This document shows positions 9,043 through 19,608 of a stretch of DNA of 64,000 nt, one piece after another. The position numbers were made by a program, and so were the translations under genes. The DNA comes from Paracyclopina nana. Lineage: Eukaryota; Arthropoda; Copepoda; Cyclopoida; Cyclopettidae. The DNA is taken from assembly GCA_019096065.1 (NCBI GenBank), contig JAGUCH010000005.1:7068001-7132000 (forward strand), given 5' to 3'. Every line of letters begins with the position of its first letter. Position 1 is the first letter of the stretch. The notes beneath the pieces were generated by a model that was given only the letters and a program-made list of their open reading frames with translations, did not search any database and was not told the DNA's origin.

Positions 9043-10026
9043 CTAGAATGGCTTCAGTCCCTCATGCACCAATTTGATATGCAATGAAATGTAACCTTTT
9101 CGGCCGAAATGAATGTCACAAATGTCACACTTGAATGGCTTCAGTCCTTCATGCACCACTTTGATATGCCTTGAAAGGTGACATTTTTTGCTAAAAAGAA
9201 TGTCACAAATGTCACACTTGAATGGCTTGCATCCCTCATGCACAATTATGATATGTGATAAAAGACTGTGCTTCTGTGAAAACGTTTTGTCACAAATGTC
9301 ACACTTGAACGGTTTCAGTCCCTCATGCACAGTTTTGATATGTGATAAAAGGCTGAATTTCATTGAAAACGTTTTGTCACAAATGTCACACTTGAATGGC
9401 TTGAGTCCCTCATGCACCAACTTGACATGCCTTGAAAGGTGACATTTTTGGCCAAAATGAATGTCACAAATGTCACACTTGAATGGCTTGCATCCCTCAT
9501 GCACAGTTATGATATGTGATAAAAGACTGTGCTTCTGTGAAAACGTTCTGTCACAAATGTCACACTTGAATGGTTTCAGTCCCTCATGCACAGTTTTGAT
9601 ATGTGATAAAAGGCTGAATTTCATTGAAAACGTTTTGTCACAAATGTCACAACTGTATGGCTTCAATCCCTCATGAACCATATTGATATGCCTTTGAAGG
9701 GTAGCCTTTGCACCAAATGTTTTGTCACATATGTCACACTTGAATTGCTTCAATCCCTTATGCAACACTTTGAAATGCTGAAGTAGGTTTTGTCTTTTGC
9801 AAAAATGCTTGTCGCAAATATCACACTTGAACTGTTTGATTCCTCCATGCACTAGTTTTTTGTGACAAAAAAGGTTGCCTTTCAGCGAAAACTGTTTGTC
9901 ACAAATGTCACATTTGAAAGGCATTGGCTCTTGCATGCTTTTCCCAAGCTCATGCTTGGCTTCTTGATGCTTGTTCAAAGCAATGACCAGCTTGAACTTT
10001 TGCCCGCAAATGTTGCACTTGTTCAT
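9043..10026 (-). CDS. C2H2 zinc-finger protein, 11 fingers (ZNF-A)
   Basis: 327 residues, intact, from an ATG at 10026. It holds eleven C-x2-C-x12-H-x4-H fingers. The first has the family-specific start MNKCNICGQKF and a degenerate linker. The others are joined by seven-residue linkers of the type EGLKPFK in place of TGEKPYK. Fingers 5-6-7 and 8-9-10 are near-identical triplets, so three fingers were duplicated as a block. The protein ends right after a linker (GLKPF), as if later fingers were lost. The ATG is preceded on the minus strand by a pyrimidine tract and a CAG shared by relatives, a plausible 3' splice site. A nuclear DNA-binding role is likely. The target is unknown. Confidence 0.88.
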   Translation of the reverse strand: MNKCNICGQKFKLVIALNKHQEAKHELGKSMQEPMPFKCDICDKQFSLKGNLFCHKKLVHGGIKQFKCDICDKHFCKRQNLLQHFKVLHKGLKQFKCDICDKTFGAKATLQRHINMVHEGLKPYSCDICDKTFSMKFSLLSHIKTVHEGLKPFKCDICDRTFSQKHSLLSHIITVHEGCKPFKCDICDIHFGQKCHLSRHVKLVHEGLKPFKCDICDKTFSMKFSLLSHIKTVHEGLKPFKCDICDKTFSQKHSLLSHIIIVHEGCKPFKCDICDILFSKKCHLSRHIKVVHEGLKPFKCDICDIHFGRKGYISLHIKLVHEGLKPF

Positions 10027-10564
10027 CCTTCAACAGCTGAATTCGCACTGAAACAGTCAGCCATATTTTGAAATAATGTACGAGCTAGTAAGCGTCAACT
10101 CTTGGCTATTTTCCGCATTTTAATACTGCCCGCGCCCGAACCTAATTTGATAGGACTCAAGAGCTCTTGATTTTCATGAGTAGACCGTTCTCAAAACTCA
10201 GTTCACAAAAACAGCCTAAAGTTTCTGTCCCACCGTTTATTATGCTATGTTCCGCTATTTTTTATTTGGAATTTGGTTAACTTAGTATTTTTAAAAGGTG
10301 TCAAAAATAACAATGCCATTGCTTGCTTTCGATTGGCTAGAGCCAAAAAGCGCTGGTATTTTACTATCACTCAGATGTAAGATTTGTCAATCGCACTTAT
10401 GCAATTCTTTTTTGGCTTCTGGAACCGGACTTTCAAGTTTTTCAAAATAAGTAAGAATGGAAGCGTAAAAAATGTGTGAAAACCACACGTTTTAATTCTA
10501 CATGTGGATGAGTAATTGCTTGTTTTATGCTCGCAAGAGCATTTTTTGCCGTGTTCGGTTTTCG
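10027..10564. other. ZNF-A upstream region
   Basis: AT-rich DNA without an ORF of note. The first 100 bp resembles the region upstream of the other ZNF genes (stretches such as GGCTATTTTCCGCATTTTG) and may contain the 5' untranslated exon or intron end. Confidence 0.4.
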
Positions 10565-10855
10565 TTAGTGCGCGTGGTATTCATTAGTGTGCGGTATTTA
10601 GAAGTCTGCGGTATTCATTAGTGTGCGGTATTAAGTAGTGTGCGGTATTTAGTAGTGTGCGATATTTAGTAGTGTGCGGTATTTATTAGCGTGCGGTATT
10701 CAGGATATAGTGTTCGGTATTTAGTAGTGTGCGGTATTTTCTCATTATATTTGCAATTTTTTTATTTGTGCGGTATTTACTGGAGTGCGGTAATTAGTAG
10801 TGTGCGGTATTCAGTAGTTTGCGGTTTTTAGAATCGTGCGGTATGCCTTGCATTT
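10565..10855 (+). repeat. GTGCGGTATTNAGTA minisatellite, array 2
   Basis: The largest of the arrays, with about 16-18 copies of a 15-16 bp unit centred on GTGTGCGGTATTTAGTA. A short AT-rich interruption lies at about 10741-10765. Confidence 0.8.
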
Positions 10856-11299
10856 GAGCGTAAGAAAATATAGAGGGAGCTCATTTAGAGCGTTTCAGAA
10901 AATTCCTCCGCTGATCTTAAGCCTCTATATGCAGCACCTTTTTCTATTGCTTTCACATAAAAACTGATGATATTGCAGCATAAAACCAAAACATGAGCTG
11001 TCATTTGAAGACATTTGCAAAATGTTCCCGTATTCACAGAATTTTCTTTTTGCCACAAGCATAGTTCCAATGGATGTTGAGTTATTGGGTGAATGTGCCA
11101 TGCACAAACAGAGATTTTTTCACCAAAATTGTTGTTCAGAAAAATACTTATGAGTTTACTTTTATCATTTTCGAAAATAATGAATAGGTCTCAAGAAAAA
11201 CTAAAAAAACGTGACTTCCCTTTGCTAGGCCGCTGCGTTTATACTAGCTCTATTTTCACAATAGGGGGCGCTTTTTACCCTCAACGACAGGGACTATTC

Positions 11300-11425
11300 A
11301 GAACTGTGCGGTTTTCAGTAGTGTGATGTATTTAGTAACGTGCGGTATTTTCTCATTATTTGCAATTTTTTGTGTGCGGTATTTATTAGCGTGCATTGTG
11401 TTGCGTTAGTGTGTGGTATTTAGTA
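11300..11425 (+). repeat. GTGCGGTATTNAGTA minisatellite, array 3
   Basis: Six or so degenerate units, same motif and orientation as the array at 10565-10855. The 440 bp between the arrays are AT-rich and without a supported gene. Confidence 0.6.
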
Positions 11426-11584
11426 TAATCGCCAAAGAAGCGCACAAAACATCTGAGTTCATTTTGTAAAGTAAAAATCCTACAGCTAGGTAAAGTTACC
11501 TCTCGATTTTCACTCCACAAAATTTGCTCAGCTATTTAATGAGCTTGTTTCATCAAATTCAAATTCATCAATTTCATCAAAATC

Positions 11585-11745
11585 GATAGATATTATGGCT
11601 GGGATTCAATTATAGAGGACATACAGTAATTTTATTTCATTCATTTCCAGTGAATTCGACAAATTCTTAGGCATCACTGGGATTCGAACTATAGACGGCT
11701 CATTGTAGTGTCCTCCATGTTAACCGCTGAGCTATTGGACAAACT
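11585..11745 (-). mobile_element. tRNA-derived SINE, family 2
   Basis: On the minus strand, TAGCTCAGCGGTTAAC resembles box A and AGTTCGAATCCCAG is box B. The downstream body resembles the SINE carried in every unit of the 2.79-kb array (for example 33545-33690). It is probably derived from a tRNA. No clean cloverleaf was found. Confidence 0.6.
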
Positions 11746-11754
11746 ATTAGGCCA

Positions 11755-11865
11755 CGCAACATTTTGATATGCCTTGCAATGTGATGTTTTCCGGCAAACT
11801 GCTTGTCTAAAATGTCATAGCTAAATGGCTTTAGTTACATACAAGATGACTCATTAAAGCGAACA
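11755..11865 (-). pseudogene. Zinc-finger remnant
   Basis: One or two eroded fingers are recognisable from the family's characteristic bases (TTTTGATATGCCTTG, then a damaged TGTCA repeat). It lies just downstream of the ZNF-B stop and may be its former C-terminal part. Confidence 0.5.
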
Positions 11866-11884
11866 TCATGCAACAAATTTCATT

Positions 11885-12433
11885 CTAGAATGGCGTCAGT
11901 CCCTCATGCACAGTATTGATATGCTTTGAAAGGTTACTTTTGTCACGAAATGATTTGTCACAAATGTCGCACTGAAATGGCTTGAGTCCCTCATGCACAA
12001 ATTTGATATGCTTTGAAAGGTGATCTTTTCTGCCAAAATGAATGTCACAAATGTCACACTTGTATGGCTTCAGTCCTTCATGCACAAATTTGACATGCCG
12101 TGAAAGGTGATATTTTCTGCCGAAATGAATGTCACAAATGTCACACTTGTATGGCTTAAGTCCCGCATGCACTATTTTGACATGCCTTGAAAGGTCACAT
12201 TTTCTGCGAACTTGAATGTCACAAATATCACACTTGAACTGTTTGATTCCTCCATGCACTTGTTTTTTGTGACGAAAAAGGCTCTTTTTCCGCAAACACC
12301 ATTTGTCACAAATGTCACATTTAAAAGTTTTCAGCTTTTGCAAGCCCTTCCCCAGCTCATGCTTGGCTTCTTGGTGCTTTTTTAAGGCAATGTTCAGCTT
12401 GAATTTTTGTCCACAAATGTCGCACTTGTTCAT
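11885..12433 (-). CDS. C2H2 zinc-finger protein, 6 fingers (ZNF-B)
   Basis: 182 residues from the ATG at 12433 (MNKCDICGQKF). The frame is open further upstream but without an ATG, and the family start is conserved. Six fingers: the first with the family-specific N-terminus, the second and third with atypical cores (CDKWCLRKKS and CDIQVRRKCD lack the usual Phe), then three standard ones. The C-terminus is HEGLTPF, directly followed by a stop. The second finger is preceded by GLQKLKTFKCD, shared with the first ZNF of each 2.79-kb unit, so it is their closest relative here. Upstream bases resemble a splice acceptor. A DNA-binding role is likely. Confidence 0.82.
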   Translation of the reverse strand: MNKCDICGQKFKLNIALKKHQEAKHELGKGLQKLKTFKCDICDKWCLRKKSLFRHKKQVHGGIKQFKCDICDIQVRRKCDLSRHVKIVHAGLKPYKCDICDIHFGRKYHLSRHVKFVHEGLKPYKCDICDIHFGRKDHLSKHIKFVHEGLKPFQCDICDKSFRDKSNLSKHINTVHEGLTPF

Positions 12434-13043
12434 CCTTCGACAGCTGAAATAGAACTGAAACAGAAGAACGCCATATTTTTCTACTAACCAAGCGTTAAAT
12501 AGCATCAACACTTGGCTATTTTCCGCATTTTGACGCACGACACGAAGGAAACTTCTTACCATGCGCGAACCCAATTGATATTAAAAGGGATAATGCTCAA
12601 AATTTTCAGCAAAGACATTACCAACATTTTGAAGAATAACCTGGGAGTTGAGATTAAAATAGAGATTTGTTGGTTTTATAGAGGGTTACTTATACTTTAC
12701 TTAAGCTTAGCATCAGTACTATAACATCTTAATATTAAGTACCTATCTTAAGGTAATTGTAGATTTAAAGCCCCTATATTTTTGCCACATTTTCCTAGAC
12801 AAAATTTCTCATCAAAAATGTGCATTTATTTTGAAAGCTTTTGTCCCGAGGGTTCATTTTTTAGCAATTTTTGAATAACATAAAAATGTGTGTAGCTCAA
12901 CTTATGTCAGCTTTTCTGTCAATGTGAATAAAATTGATCCCCTCCAAAATCAAAAGAACTAACTTTTATTTATTCATTCAAGAAATCGCTAGAATAAACA
13001 GGAAAGGATATACAGCCTAGCAAAATTCAACTTAAAGCCAAGG
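12434..13043. other. Spacer between ZNF-B and ZNF-C
   Basis: AT-rich. From about 12590 to 13040 it is homologous to 16420-16760 plus 17350-17474. It contains AATAAA on the minus strand around 12965-12975, a likely polyadenylation signal for ZNF-C. Near 12915 it holds the uninterrupted site that carries a transposon in the paralogue. Confidence 0.7.
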
Positions 13044-15144
13044 CTATCGCTCATGCACCATTTTGATATGCTTTGAAAGGTTTTGTTTGTAGCCAAACTG
13101 CTTGTCACTCACAAATGTCACACTTGAATGGCTTGAGTCCCTCATGCACCATTTTGATATGCCTTGAAAGGTTGCCTTTTTGACCAAACTGCTTGTCACA
13201 AATGTCACACTTGAATGGCTTGAGTCCCTCATGCAACATTTTGATATGTGTTGAAAGGTTGCCTTTTCGACCAAACGATCTGTCACAAATGTTACACTTG
13301 AATGGCTTGAGTCCCTCATGCAACATTTTGAGATGTGTTGAAAGGTGATGTTTTCCGCCAAACTGCTTGTCACAAATAACACACTTGAATGGCTTCAGTC
13401 CCTCATGCACAATTTTGATATGCCCTGAAAGGACAGCCTTATGTCCAAATGTTATGTCACAAATGTCACACTTAAATGGCTTAAGTCCCTCATGCACAAT
13501 TTTGATATGCCCTGAAAGGACAGCCTTATGTCCAAATGTTATGTCACAAATGTCACACTTAAATGGCTTAAGTCCCTCATGCACCGTTTTGATATGCTTT
13601 GAAAGGTGCATTCTTCTGCCGAATTGCTTGTCACAAATTTCACACTTGAATGGCTTGAGTCCCTCATGCACAATTTTGATATGCCCTGAAAGGGTACCTT
13701 TTTCACCAAACGTTTTGTCACAAATGTCACACTTGAATGGCTTACTTCCCTCATGCACCATTTTGATATGCCTTGAAAGGATACCTTTTCCTCCAAATGA
13801 TTTGTCACAAATGTCACACTTGTAATGCTTAAGTCCCTCATGCACCGTTTTGATATGCCCAGAAAGGCCAGTCTTCAATGCAAATGTTTTGTCACAAATG
13901 TTACACTTAAATGGCTTAAGTCCCTGATGCACCGTTTTGATATGCATTGAATGGGTAGACTTGAGACCATATGATTTGTTACATATTTCACACCTGAAAG
14001 GCTTCATTCCCTCATGCACTATTTTGATATGCCTTGAAAGGATACCTTTTCCTCCAAATGATTTGTCACAAATGTCACACTTGAATGGCTTAAGTGCCTC
14101 ATGCACCACTTTGATATGCCCTGAAAGGGTACCTTTTTCACCGAATGATTTGTCACAAATGTCACACTTGTATGCCTTAAGTCCCTCATGCACCGTTTTG
14201 ATATGCTTTGAAAGACTACCTTTTGCACCAAAAAATTTCTCACAAATGTCACACTTGTAAGGCTTAAGTCTCTCATGCACAGTTTTGACATGCTTTGAAA
14301 GATCAGCTTTTGCACCAAATAATTTGTCACAAATGTCACACTGGAACTGTTTGATCCCTCCATGCATTTGTTTTTTATGACGAAAAAGGCCACTTTTCTG
14401 CGAAAACTGTTTATCAGAAATGTCACATTTAAAAGGCATCGCCTCTTGCATGCTTTTCCCTAGCGCATGCTTGGCTTCTTGATGCTTCTTCAAAGCAATG
14501 CACAGTAGGGTCACTCCTAATAAAAAAGTCGCATCATTGAAAAGTATGTGAAAATGCACCGTAACTTCAAGAATGCCAAAAATTGGCATTACTTCGATAA
14601 ATCCCATTCTAAATCATAGGAAAGTTATTCTAAAGCTAGAAAAATGTAAAGAAATTAGGTTTTAGGCATCCAATTGCCTAAATTGATCAAAAACACCCCA
14701 ATTTTAATAGAAATAGCCACAAGTTTGGTTTGCAAAAACTCCTCCAAATCTCATAAGTATGTGGATATATGAACACAACAGGGGTACTAAATTATTCCAA
14801 GGTGTCCTACTGAAGTTTTTTGGAAAGCATCTTTGAGGAATGCTGAAGTCCAAGGGATCTATAGGCACATATGATTTTTTTCTGATTTTCTTGCAGCCTT
14901 TTGGCATAGAGTTTCATTGACAAAATCTGAGTTTGATAAAATAAAATCTCTGAAGATAACATTTTAGTAGCCCAAAAACATCAAGGAAGTCAATTTTGAA
15001 GTATTAGCATCAATCTAGAGCCGAATTAGTGATGGCCTTTTTCACACAATTTTCAATGAAAACGATGCGACTTTTTTGTTAGAAGTGACCCTTCTGTGCA
15101 ATGGCAAGCTTGAACTTTTGACCACAAATGTTGCACTTGTTCAT
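13044..15144 (-). pseudogene. C2H2 zinc-finger gene split by a transposon (ZNF-C)
   Basis: The start codon and first half-finger (MNKCNICGQKFKLAI) lie at 15100-15144. The rest of the first finger and about 16 more follow below 14500. A 598-bp transposon (14501-15098) separates them. Translation through the inserted terminus gives an artificial start MGFIEV at 14607. Near the other end, a duplicated TCAC at about 13105 creates a stop in the second-to-last finger, and the last finger (13044-13104) is out of frame. The second finger has CDIS in place of CDIC. The nearest relative is ZNF-E. Apart from the insertion and the 4-bp duplication the frame is clean, so inactivation looks recent. Confidence 0.85.
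14501..15098. mobile_element. 598-bp DNA transposon with RSS-like inverted termini, in ZNF-C
   Basis: Flanked by a 5-bp direct repeat CAATG (14496-14500 and 15099-15103). Removing the element and one repeat restores the ZNF first-finger sequence seen in the paralogues. The termini are inverted repeats of about 34 bp with three mismatches. Left end: CACAGTA, 12 bp, ATAAAAAAG. Right end: CACAGAA, 12 bp, ACAAAAAAG. This resembles a 12-spacer recombination signal sequence (CACAGTG/ACAAAAACC) and the ends of Transib/RAG-type transposons, which make 5-bp target duplications. No transposase is encoded, so it is non-autonomous. The superfamily is inferred from the ends only. Confidence 0.75.
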
Positions 15145-15929
15145 CTTTCTACAGCCTAAATTGAACTGATACAAATGACCTCTTTTTCATAACATAAGCG
15201 TCAACTTTTGGCTATTTTCCACTGTGGTCAAATCTTCAGTGTCAATGCTCTTCAACTTGTGGACACTTACATATATTGGGACATCTGCCAGCAAAGCTCA
15301 CATCAGAGAGCCTCCATGAATAGAGGCTCACATCTTGCTTCTCTGTAGTGTTCCTCAAGCAACTCCTGGTTTTCTGGTGGGCAGCTCACCTCAATGCTGG
15401 TACCGCTGGCCCAGGTAGCTCCACAGCCCTGGTCTGCTACTATATAGCAATATGTTAGGTTGCGCTGAATAGACATCATCTTCTTCCCTCCTTCCTTCCA
15501 TTCATTCCTGCCTGAGTACCAAGGAGATTGTGGAACTCATTGTAGCGCCACAAATGCCAACATTTTTAAAGTTTGCTTTGATTGGTCCAAGAAAAGGCAG
15601 AAATTATCAAATTTTAATGCAAATGAAGAAATAGCATTTTCAGCTGATTGGTCTCATGAAACATTATAAGGATTCAGTATTATTTTATAGTTTTTGATAT
15701 TTCAGAAGGAAAGGCCAATTTCTTGGCAAAATTACGAATTGCTATATAGCAAAGCTGCCTTGTTTAACATAAAAGAGCTTTGCTTAACTAATATGAGAAC
15801 GGGCTGATAGCCTGCAAATTAGGTTAGGAAAAAATCAGAGCTGCCAATTATTTTCAAAAGACAAAAATAATGCAAAAAATCCCTGTTAAAAAATACTTTT
15901 ATTATCAGAAAGTCTCTTTTTGACGCACA
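15145..15929. other. Spacer between ZNF-C and ZNF-D
   Basis: No supported gene. From about 15770 it becomes homologous to the spacer between the two ZNF frames of the 2.79-kb units (AGGTTAGGAAAAAATCAGA, then CTCTTTTTGACGCAC). Confidence 0.5.
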
Positions 15930-16262
15930 TTTATGGTCACTTATGTCACACTTGAAGCAAATGTTGTGTGGCAAATGTCACACTTGTATGGCTTAATTCC
16001 CTCATGCACCATTTTGAAGCGTGTTGAAATGTGACATTTTTTCACCAAATGATTTGTCACAAATGTCACACTTGAACGGTTTGATTCTTCCATGCACTAG
16101 TTTTTGTGACGAAAAGGTTACCTTTCTGAGAAAGCTGCTTTTTGCACATTTAAAAGGCATCGCCTTTTGTGTGCATTTTCCAAGCTCATTCTTGGCTTCT
16201 TGATGCTTTTTCAAAGCGATGACCAGCTTGAACTTTTGTCCACAAATGTCGCACTTGTTCAT
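15930..16262 (-). pseudogene. Zinc-finger gene remnant (ZNF-D)
   Basis: Starts at the family ATG (16262, MNKCDICGQKF). The second finger is damaged (CAKSSF where CDICDKQF is expected) and the frame drifts before a stop at 16002. A further finger is recognisable out of frame to about 15950. The downstream sequence matches the 3' end of the second ZNF of each 2.79-kb unit. It occupies the ZNF-B position in a duplicated ZNF pair with ZNF-E. Confidence 0.75.
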
Positions 16263-16762
16263 CCTTCAACAGCTGAAATAGAACTGAAGCAGATGCGCCC
16301 ATCTTTTTCTATTAACCACATGTTAATTAGCATCAACACTTGGCTATTTTCCGCATTTTGACGCACGACACGAAGGAAACTTCTTACCATGCGCAAACCC
16401 ATTTGATGATATTAAGGGATAATGCTCAAATATTTCAACAAAGCCATCCTGGACATTACCAACATTTTGAAGAAACCCCTGAGAGTTGAGATTAAAATCG
16501 AGTTTTGTAGCGCGAGAAGTTTTTATAGATGGTTACTTATATTTTACTTTAGCTTAGCATCAGTACTTAAACATTTTGATATTAAGTACCTATCTTAAGG
16601 TAAATGTAGATTTAAAACCACTATATTTTGCCAAATTAATCTAGACCAAATTCCTCATCAAAAATGTGCATTTATTTTGAAAGCTTTTGTTCCGAGGGTT
16701 CATTTTGTAGCGATTTTTGAATAACATAATAATGAGTACCTCATCTTACGTCAGCTTTTCAG

Positions 16763-17341
16763 GGTACATACTAAATACCGCACACAAACGCAACGCAACG
16801 CACACTACTAAATACCGCACACAGCATTTTATATTATATTATATCAATGAACTTATCAAACTGGCTGAAGGAAAACACAAATTTTTTTTTTGTGAATACA
16901 AACACGAATAAGCATGAACACATACCTATATTAATGAGTGAATCCTGATTGCTTAACCAAAATCCGTTTTTTGCCGTTTTTTAGTGTGTGCGGTATTTAG
17001 TATGTTTGCCTACTAAATACCGCACACTATGAGTCAGTCCATTTAAAATTGGACGGTACGTGAATCTTAACTTTGTGTCACATATTCAAGAAAAAAGGAC
17101 TTTTAAGTGATATTGGTGGAAAGATTGAGTCTTTTCCCGTCTTTTTTGAAAAAATAGAAAAAAATCAATATAAATCGGAAAAAAACGAGAAAATTCAATT
17201 TTTCCTTGGCAAACCAGAAAATTTTCAAGAAAAAACTGATGCATCACTTATTTAGTATTTAGTAGTGTGCGATATTTAGTAGTGTGCGGTATTTAGTAGT
17301 GTGCGTTGCGTTGCGTTTGTGTGCGGTATTTAGTATATACG
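16763..17341. mobile_element. 579-bp DNA transposon with 9-bp target duplication
   Basis: GCTTTTCAG occurs on both sides (16754-16762 and 17342-17350). The paralogous spacer at about 12905-12930 reads GTCAGCTTTTCTGTCAATG without the insert, an empty site. The termini are inverted repeats of 60 bp or more with few differences, starting GGTACATACTAAATACC and CGTATATACTAAATACC. They are built from ACTAAATACCGCACAC subrepeats and a (GCAAC)n-like core. A second pair of subrepeats meets head to head at 16984-17032, so two related elements may be joined. There is no transposase. The duplication length fits Mutator-like or hAT/P-like elements. Confidence 0.78.
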
Positions 17342-17474
17342 GCTTTTCAGTCATTGTGAATAAAATTCACACCCTCCAAAATCAAAAGAACTAACTTTTA
17401 TTAATTCATAAGGAAATCGCTAGAATAAACAGGAAAGGAGATACAACCTAGCAAAAATCAACTTAAAGCCAAGG

Positions 17475-18532
17475 CTATCGCTCATGCACCATTTTGATAT
17501 GCTTTGAAAGGTAGCCTTTTTGACCAAACTGCTTGTCACAAATGTCACACTTGAATGGCTTCAGTTCCTCATGCAACATTTTGATATGTGATGAAAGGTG
17601 ATGTTTTCCGCCAAACTGCAAGTCACAAATGTCACACTTGAATGGCTTGAGTCCCTCATCAACCATTTTGATATGTGTTGAAAGGTGCATTCTTCTGCCG
17701 AATTGCTTGTCACAAATTTCACACTTGAATGGCTTGAGTCCCTCATGCACAATTTTGACATGCCCTGAAAGGCCAGCCTTCTGTCCAAATGTTATGTCAC
17801 AAATGTCACACTTAAATGGCATAAGTCCTTCATGCACCGTTTTGATATGCTTTGAAAGGTTACCTTTTTCACCAAACGTTTTGTCACAAATGTCACACTT
17901 GTAAGGCTTAAGTCCCTCATGCACCGTTTTGATATGCCCAGAAAGGCCTCTCTTCAATGCAAATGTTTTGTCGCATATGTTACACTTAAATGGCTTAAGT
18001 CCCTGATGCACCGTTTTGATATGCATTGAAAGGGTACCTTTATCACCAAATGTTTTTTAACAGATGTCACACTTGAATGGCTTACTTCCCTCATGCACCA
18101 TTTTGATATGCCTTGAAAGGATACCTTTTCCTCCAAATGATTTGTCACAAATGTCACACTTGTAAGGCTCTAGTCCCTCATGCACCATTTTGATATGCTT
18201 TGAAAGGCTACCTTTTTCACCAAATGATTTGTCACAAATGTCACACTTGTATGGCTTAAGTCCCTCATGCACAGTTTTGACATGCTTTGAAAGATCAGCT
18301 TTGCACCAAATAATTTGTCACAAATGTCACACTTGAACTGTTTGATCCCTCCATGCATTTGCTTTCTGTGACGAAAAAGGCCACTTTTCTGCAAAAACCG
18401 TTTATCAGAAATGTCACATTTAAAAGGCATCGCCTCTTGCATGCTTTTCCCAAGCTCATGCTTGACTTCTTGATGCTTTTTCAAAGCGATGGCCAGCTTG
18501 AACTTTTGCCCGCAAATGTTGCACTTGTTCAT
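17475..18532 (-). pseudogene. Frameshifted C2H2 zinc-finger gene (ZNF-E)
   Basis: Paralogue of ZNF-C, about 12 fingers, family ATG at 18532 (MNKCNICGQKFKLAI). Two lesions are visible. One T is missing from a run near 18300 compared with ZNF-C, shifting frame in the third finger. Near 18058 a TAA replaces the usual Lys or Ser codon after CDIC. The final segment (17475-18026) is open and ends HIKMVHER. The lone homopolymer loss may be an assembly error. The TAA is a substitution and more likely real. Removing both would leave a normal family member, so the copy is young. Confidence 0.8.
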
Positions 18533-18540
18533 CCTTCAAC

Positions 18541-19378
18541 AGCTGAATTCGCACTGAAACAAGAGAAAATCTTACTCAAAAACGCAAGGATCATTTTTGG
18601 TCTATTTTCCGCATTTTGATAAATGAGGAAGATATAGCGAATCTGATCAGGTCCTTCTTTGGCAATAATTTGCCATAACTCAACCCCACCGGACGCTACA
18701 AGAAAAATGGAATATTTTGAAGTTCATATTGAACGGATGAGAGCAAAAACTATCATGTTTCAAGGTTATTTTCCGGAACTGCGGATGCAGCCGAACTCTT
18801 CTAGTTTAGCAGTAAGCTGTACAGAGGTTGAGTTGAGTTGACTGAGTAAGCTGTAGAAGAAATACAGTTGAGTTTTGAGAGGTCTCCAGGGAATCAGCGC
18901 GAGTATCGGGTTGCGTGATCGGTAGCTACGGAACATTTCTTCTGATCATTCCCCGCATTCAAGGGATCCGGGGCAGTGACCTCATGTCCAGTTAGCTTCC
19001 ATTTGACGAATAATCTGGATCTATAACCTCAGATCCGTTTGAGTTGGGAGCATGCTTTCAGGCCAGGATTTCCCTGCGTATGAGGCCATTTATGCCAACG
19101 TCATTGAAAGCAAGATGATCTATAGTATAAGGTGAGCTCGTTTCGCAGCTTAACTATAGCACTGATTTTGACTATGCTGTGGTAAGCTTCTAGACGAAAT
19201 TTTAATAGAGCACTGTGGATTATGCACCTTCACATTGAAGAATTTAGCCAGATATTGACTCAAAATGCCAAATGGGCTTCGAGTTGGATTTTTTTCTGAA
19301 CATATCTGGTAGCTCAACAGAAAAAGCGTAAGATTAGCCGGCTTGCCAAGAATTTCACGCACAAATCGCACCCTCGCG
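18541..19378. other. Spacer between ZNF-E and the BEL element
   Basis: The first 90 bp are the usual ZNF upstream sequence. The rest is unique, with no ORF conserved enough to call. Confidence 0.4.
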
Positions 19379-19383
19379 CTATG

Positions 19384-19608
19384 TGTGCGCAGTATCGCTG
19401 CAAGAATGCTAGGTCCTTGAGAGAACTACGGATGACCGAAAGTATGTTTGAAGGTTTTAATGAAACTCGAAGAGGTTTTCAATAAACACGTGTAAACGAT
19501 GAATGCTGGAATATAACTGATCATTTTATTCAGCTGACTGCGGCAAGAGGGGAGGGAAAACACATGGCGGGAATATTCAAAATAGTGAGATCGGCGAGGT
19601 TTCAAACA
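19384..19608 (-). repeat. 3' LTR of the BEL element
   Basis: 225 bp, TG...CA ends. On the element strand it holds GAATAAAATG (polyadenylation-type signal). The third ORF ends seven bases inside it (stop at 19602-19604). Confidence 0.93.

Noticed and set aside
12512-12724. Small ORF in the ZNF-B upstream region
   Set aside because: AT-rich, not preserved in the paralogous spacer at 16263-16600.
13367-14260. Long open frames on the strand opposite the ZNF genes (also at 9188-9676, 17629-17904, 32682-32915, 56441-57061)
   Set aside because: They read through the complement of TGTGACATTTGTGACAA-type repeats, repeat a meaningless MSHLNGLSPSCT pattern and have no start context. Shadows of the finger codons.
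14261-14607. ZNF-C start at the ATG at 14607 with a hydrophobic N-terminus
   Set aside because: Those codons come from the inserted transposon terminus. The true family start is at 15144.
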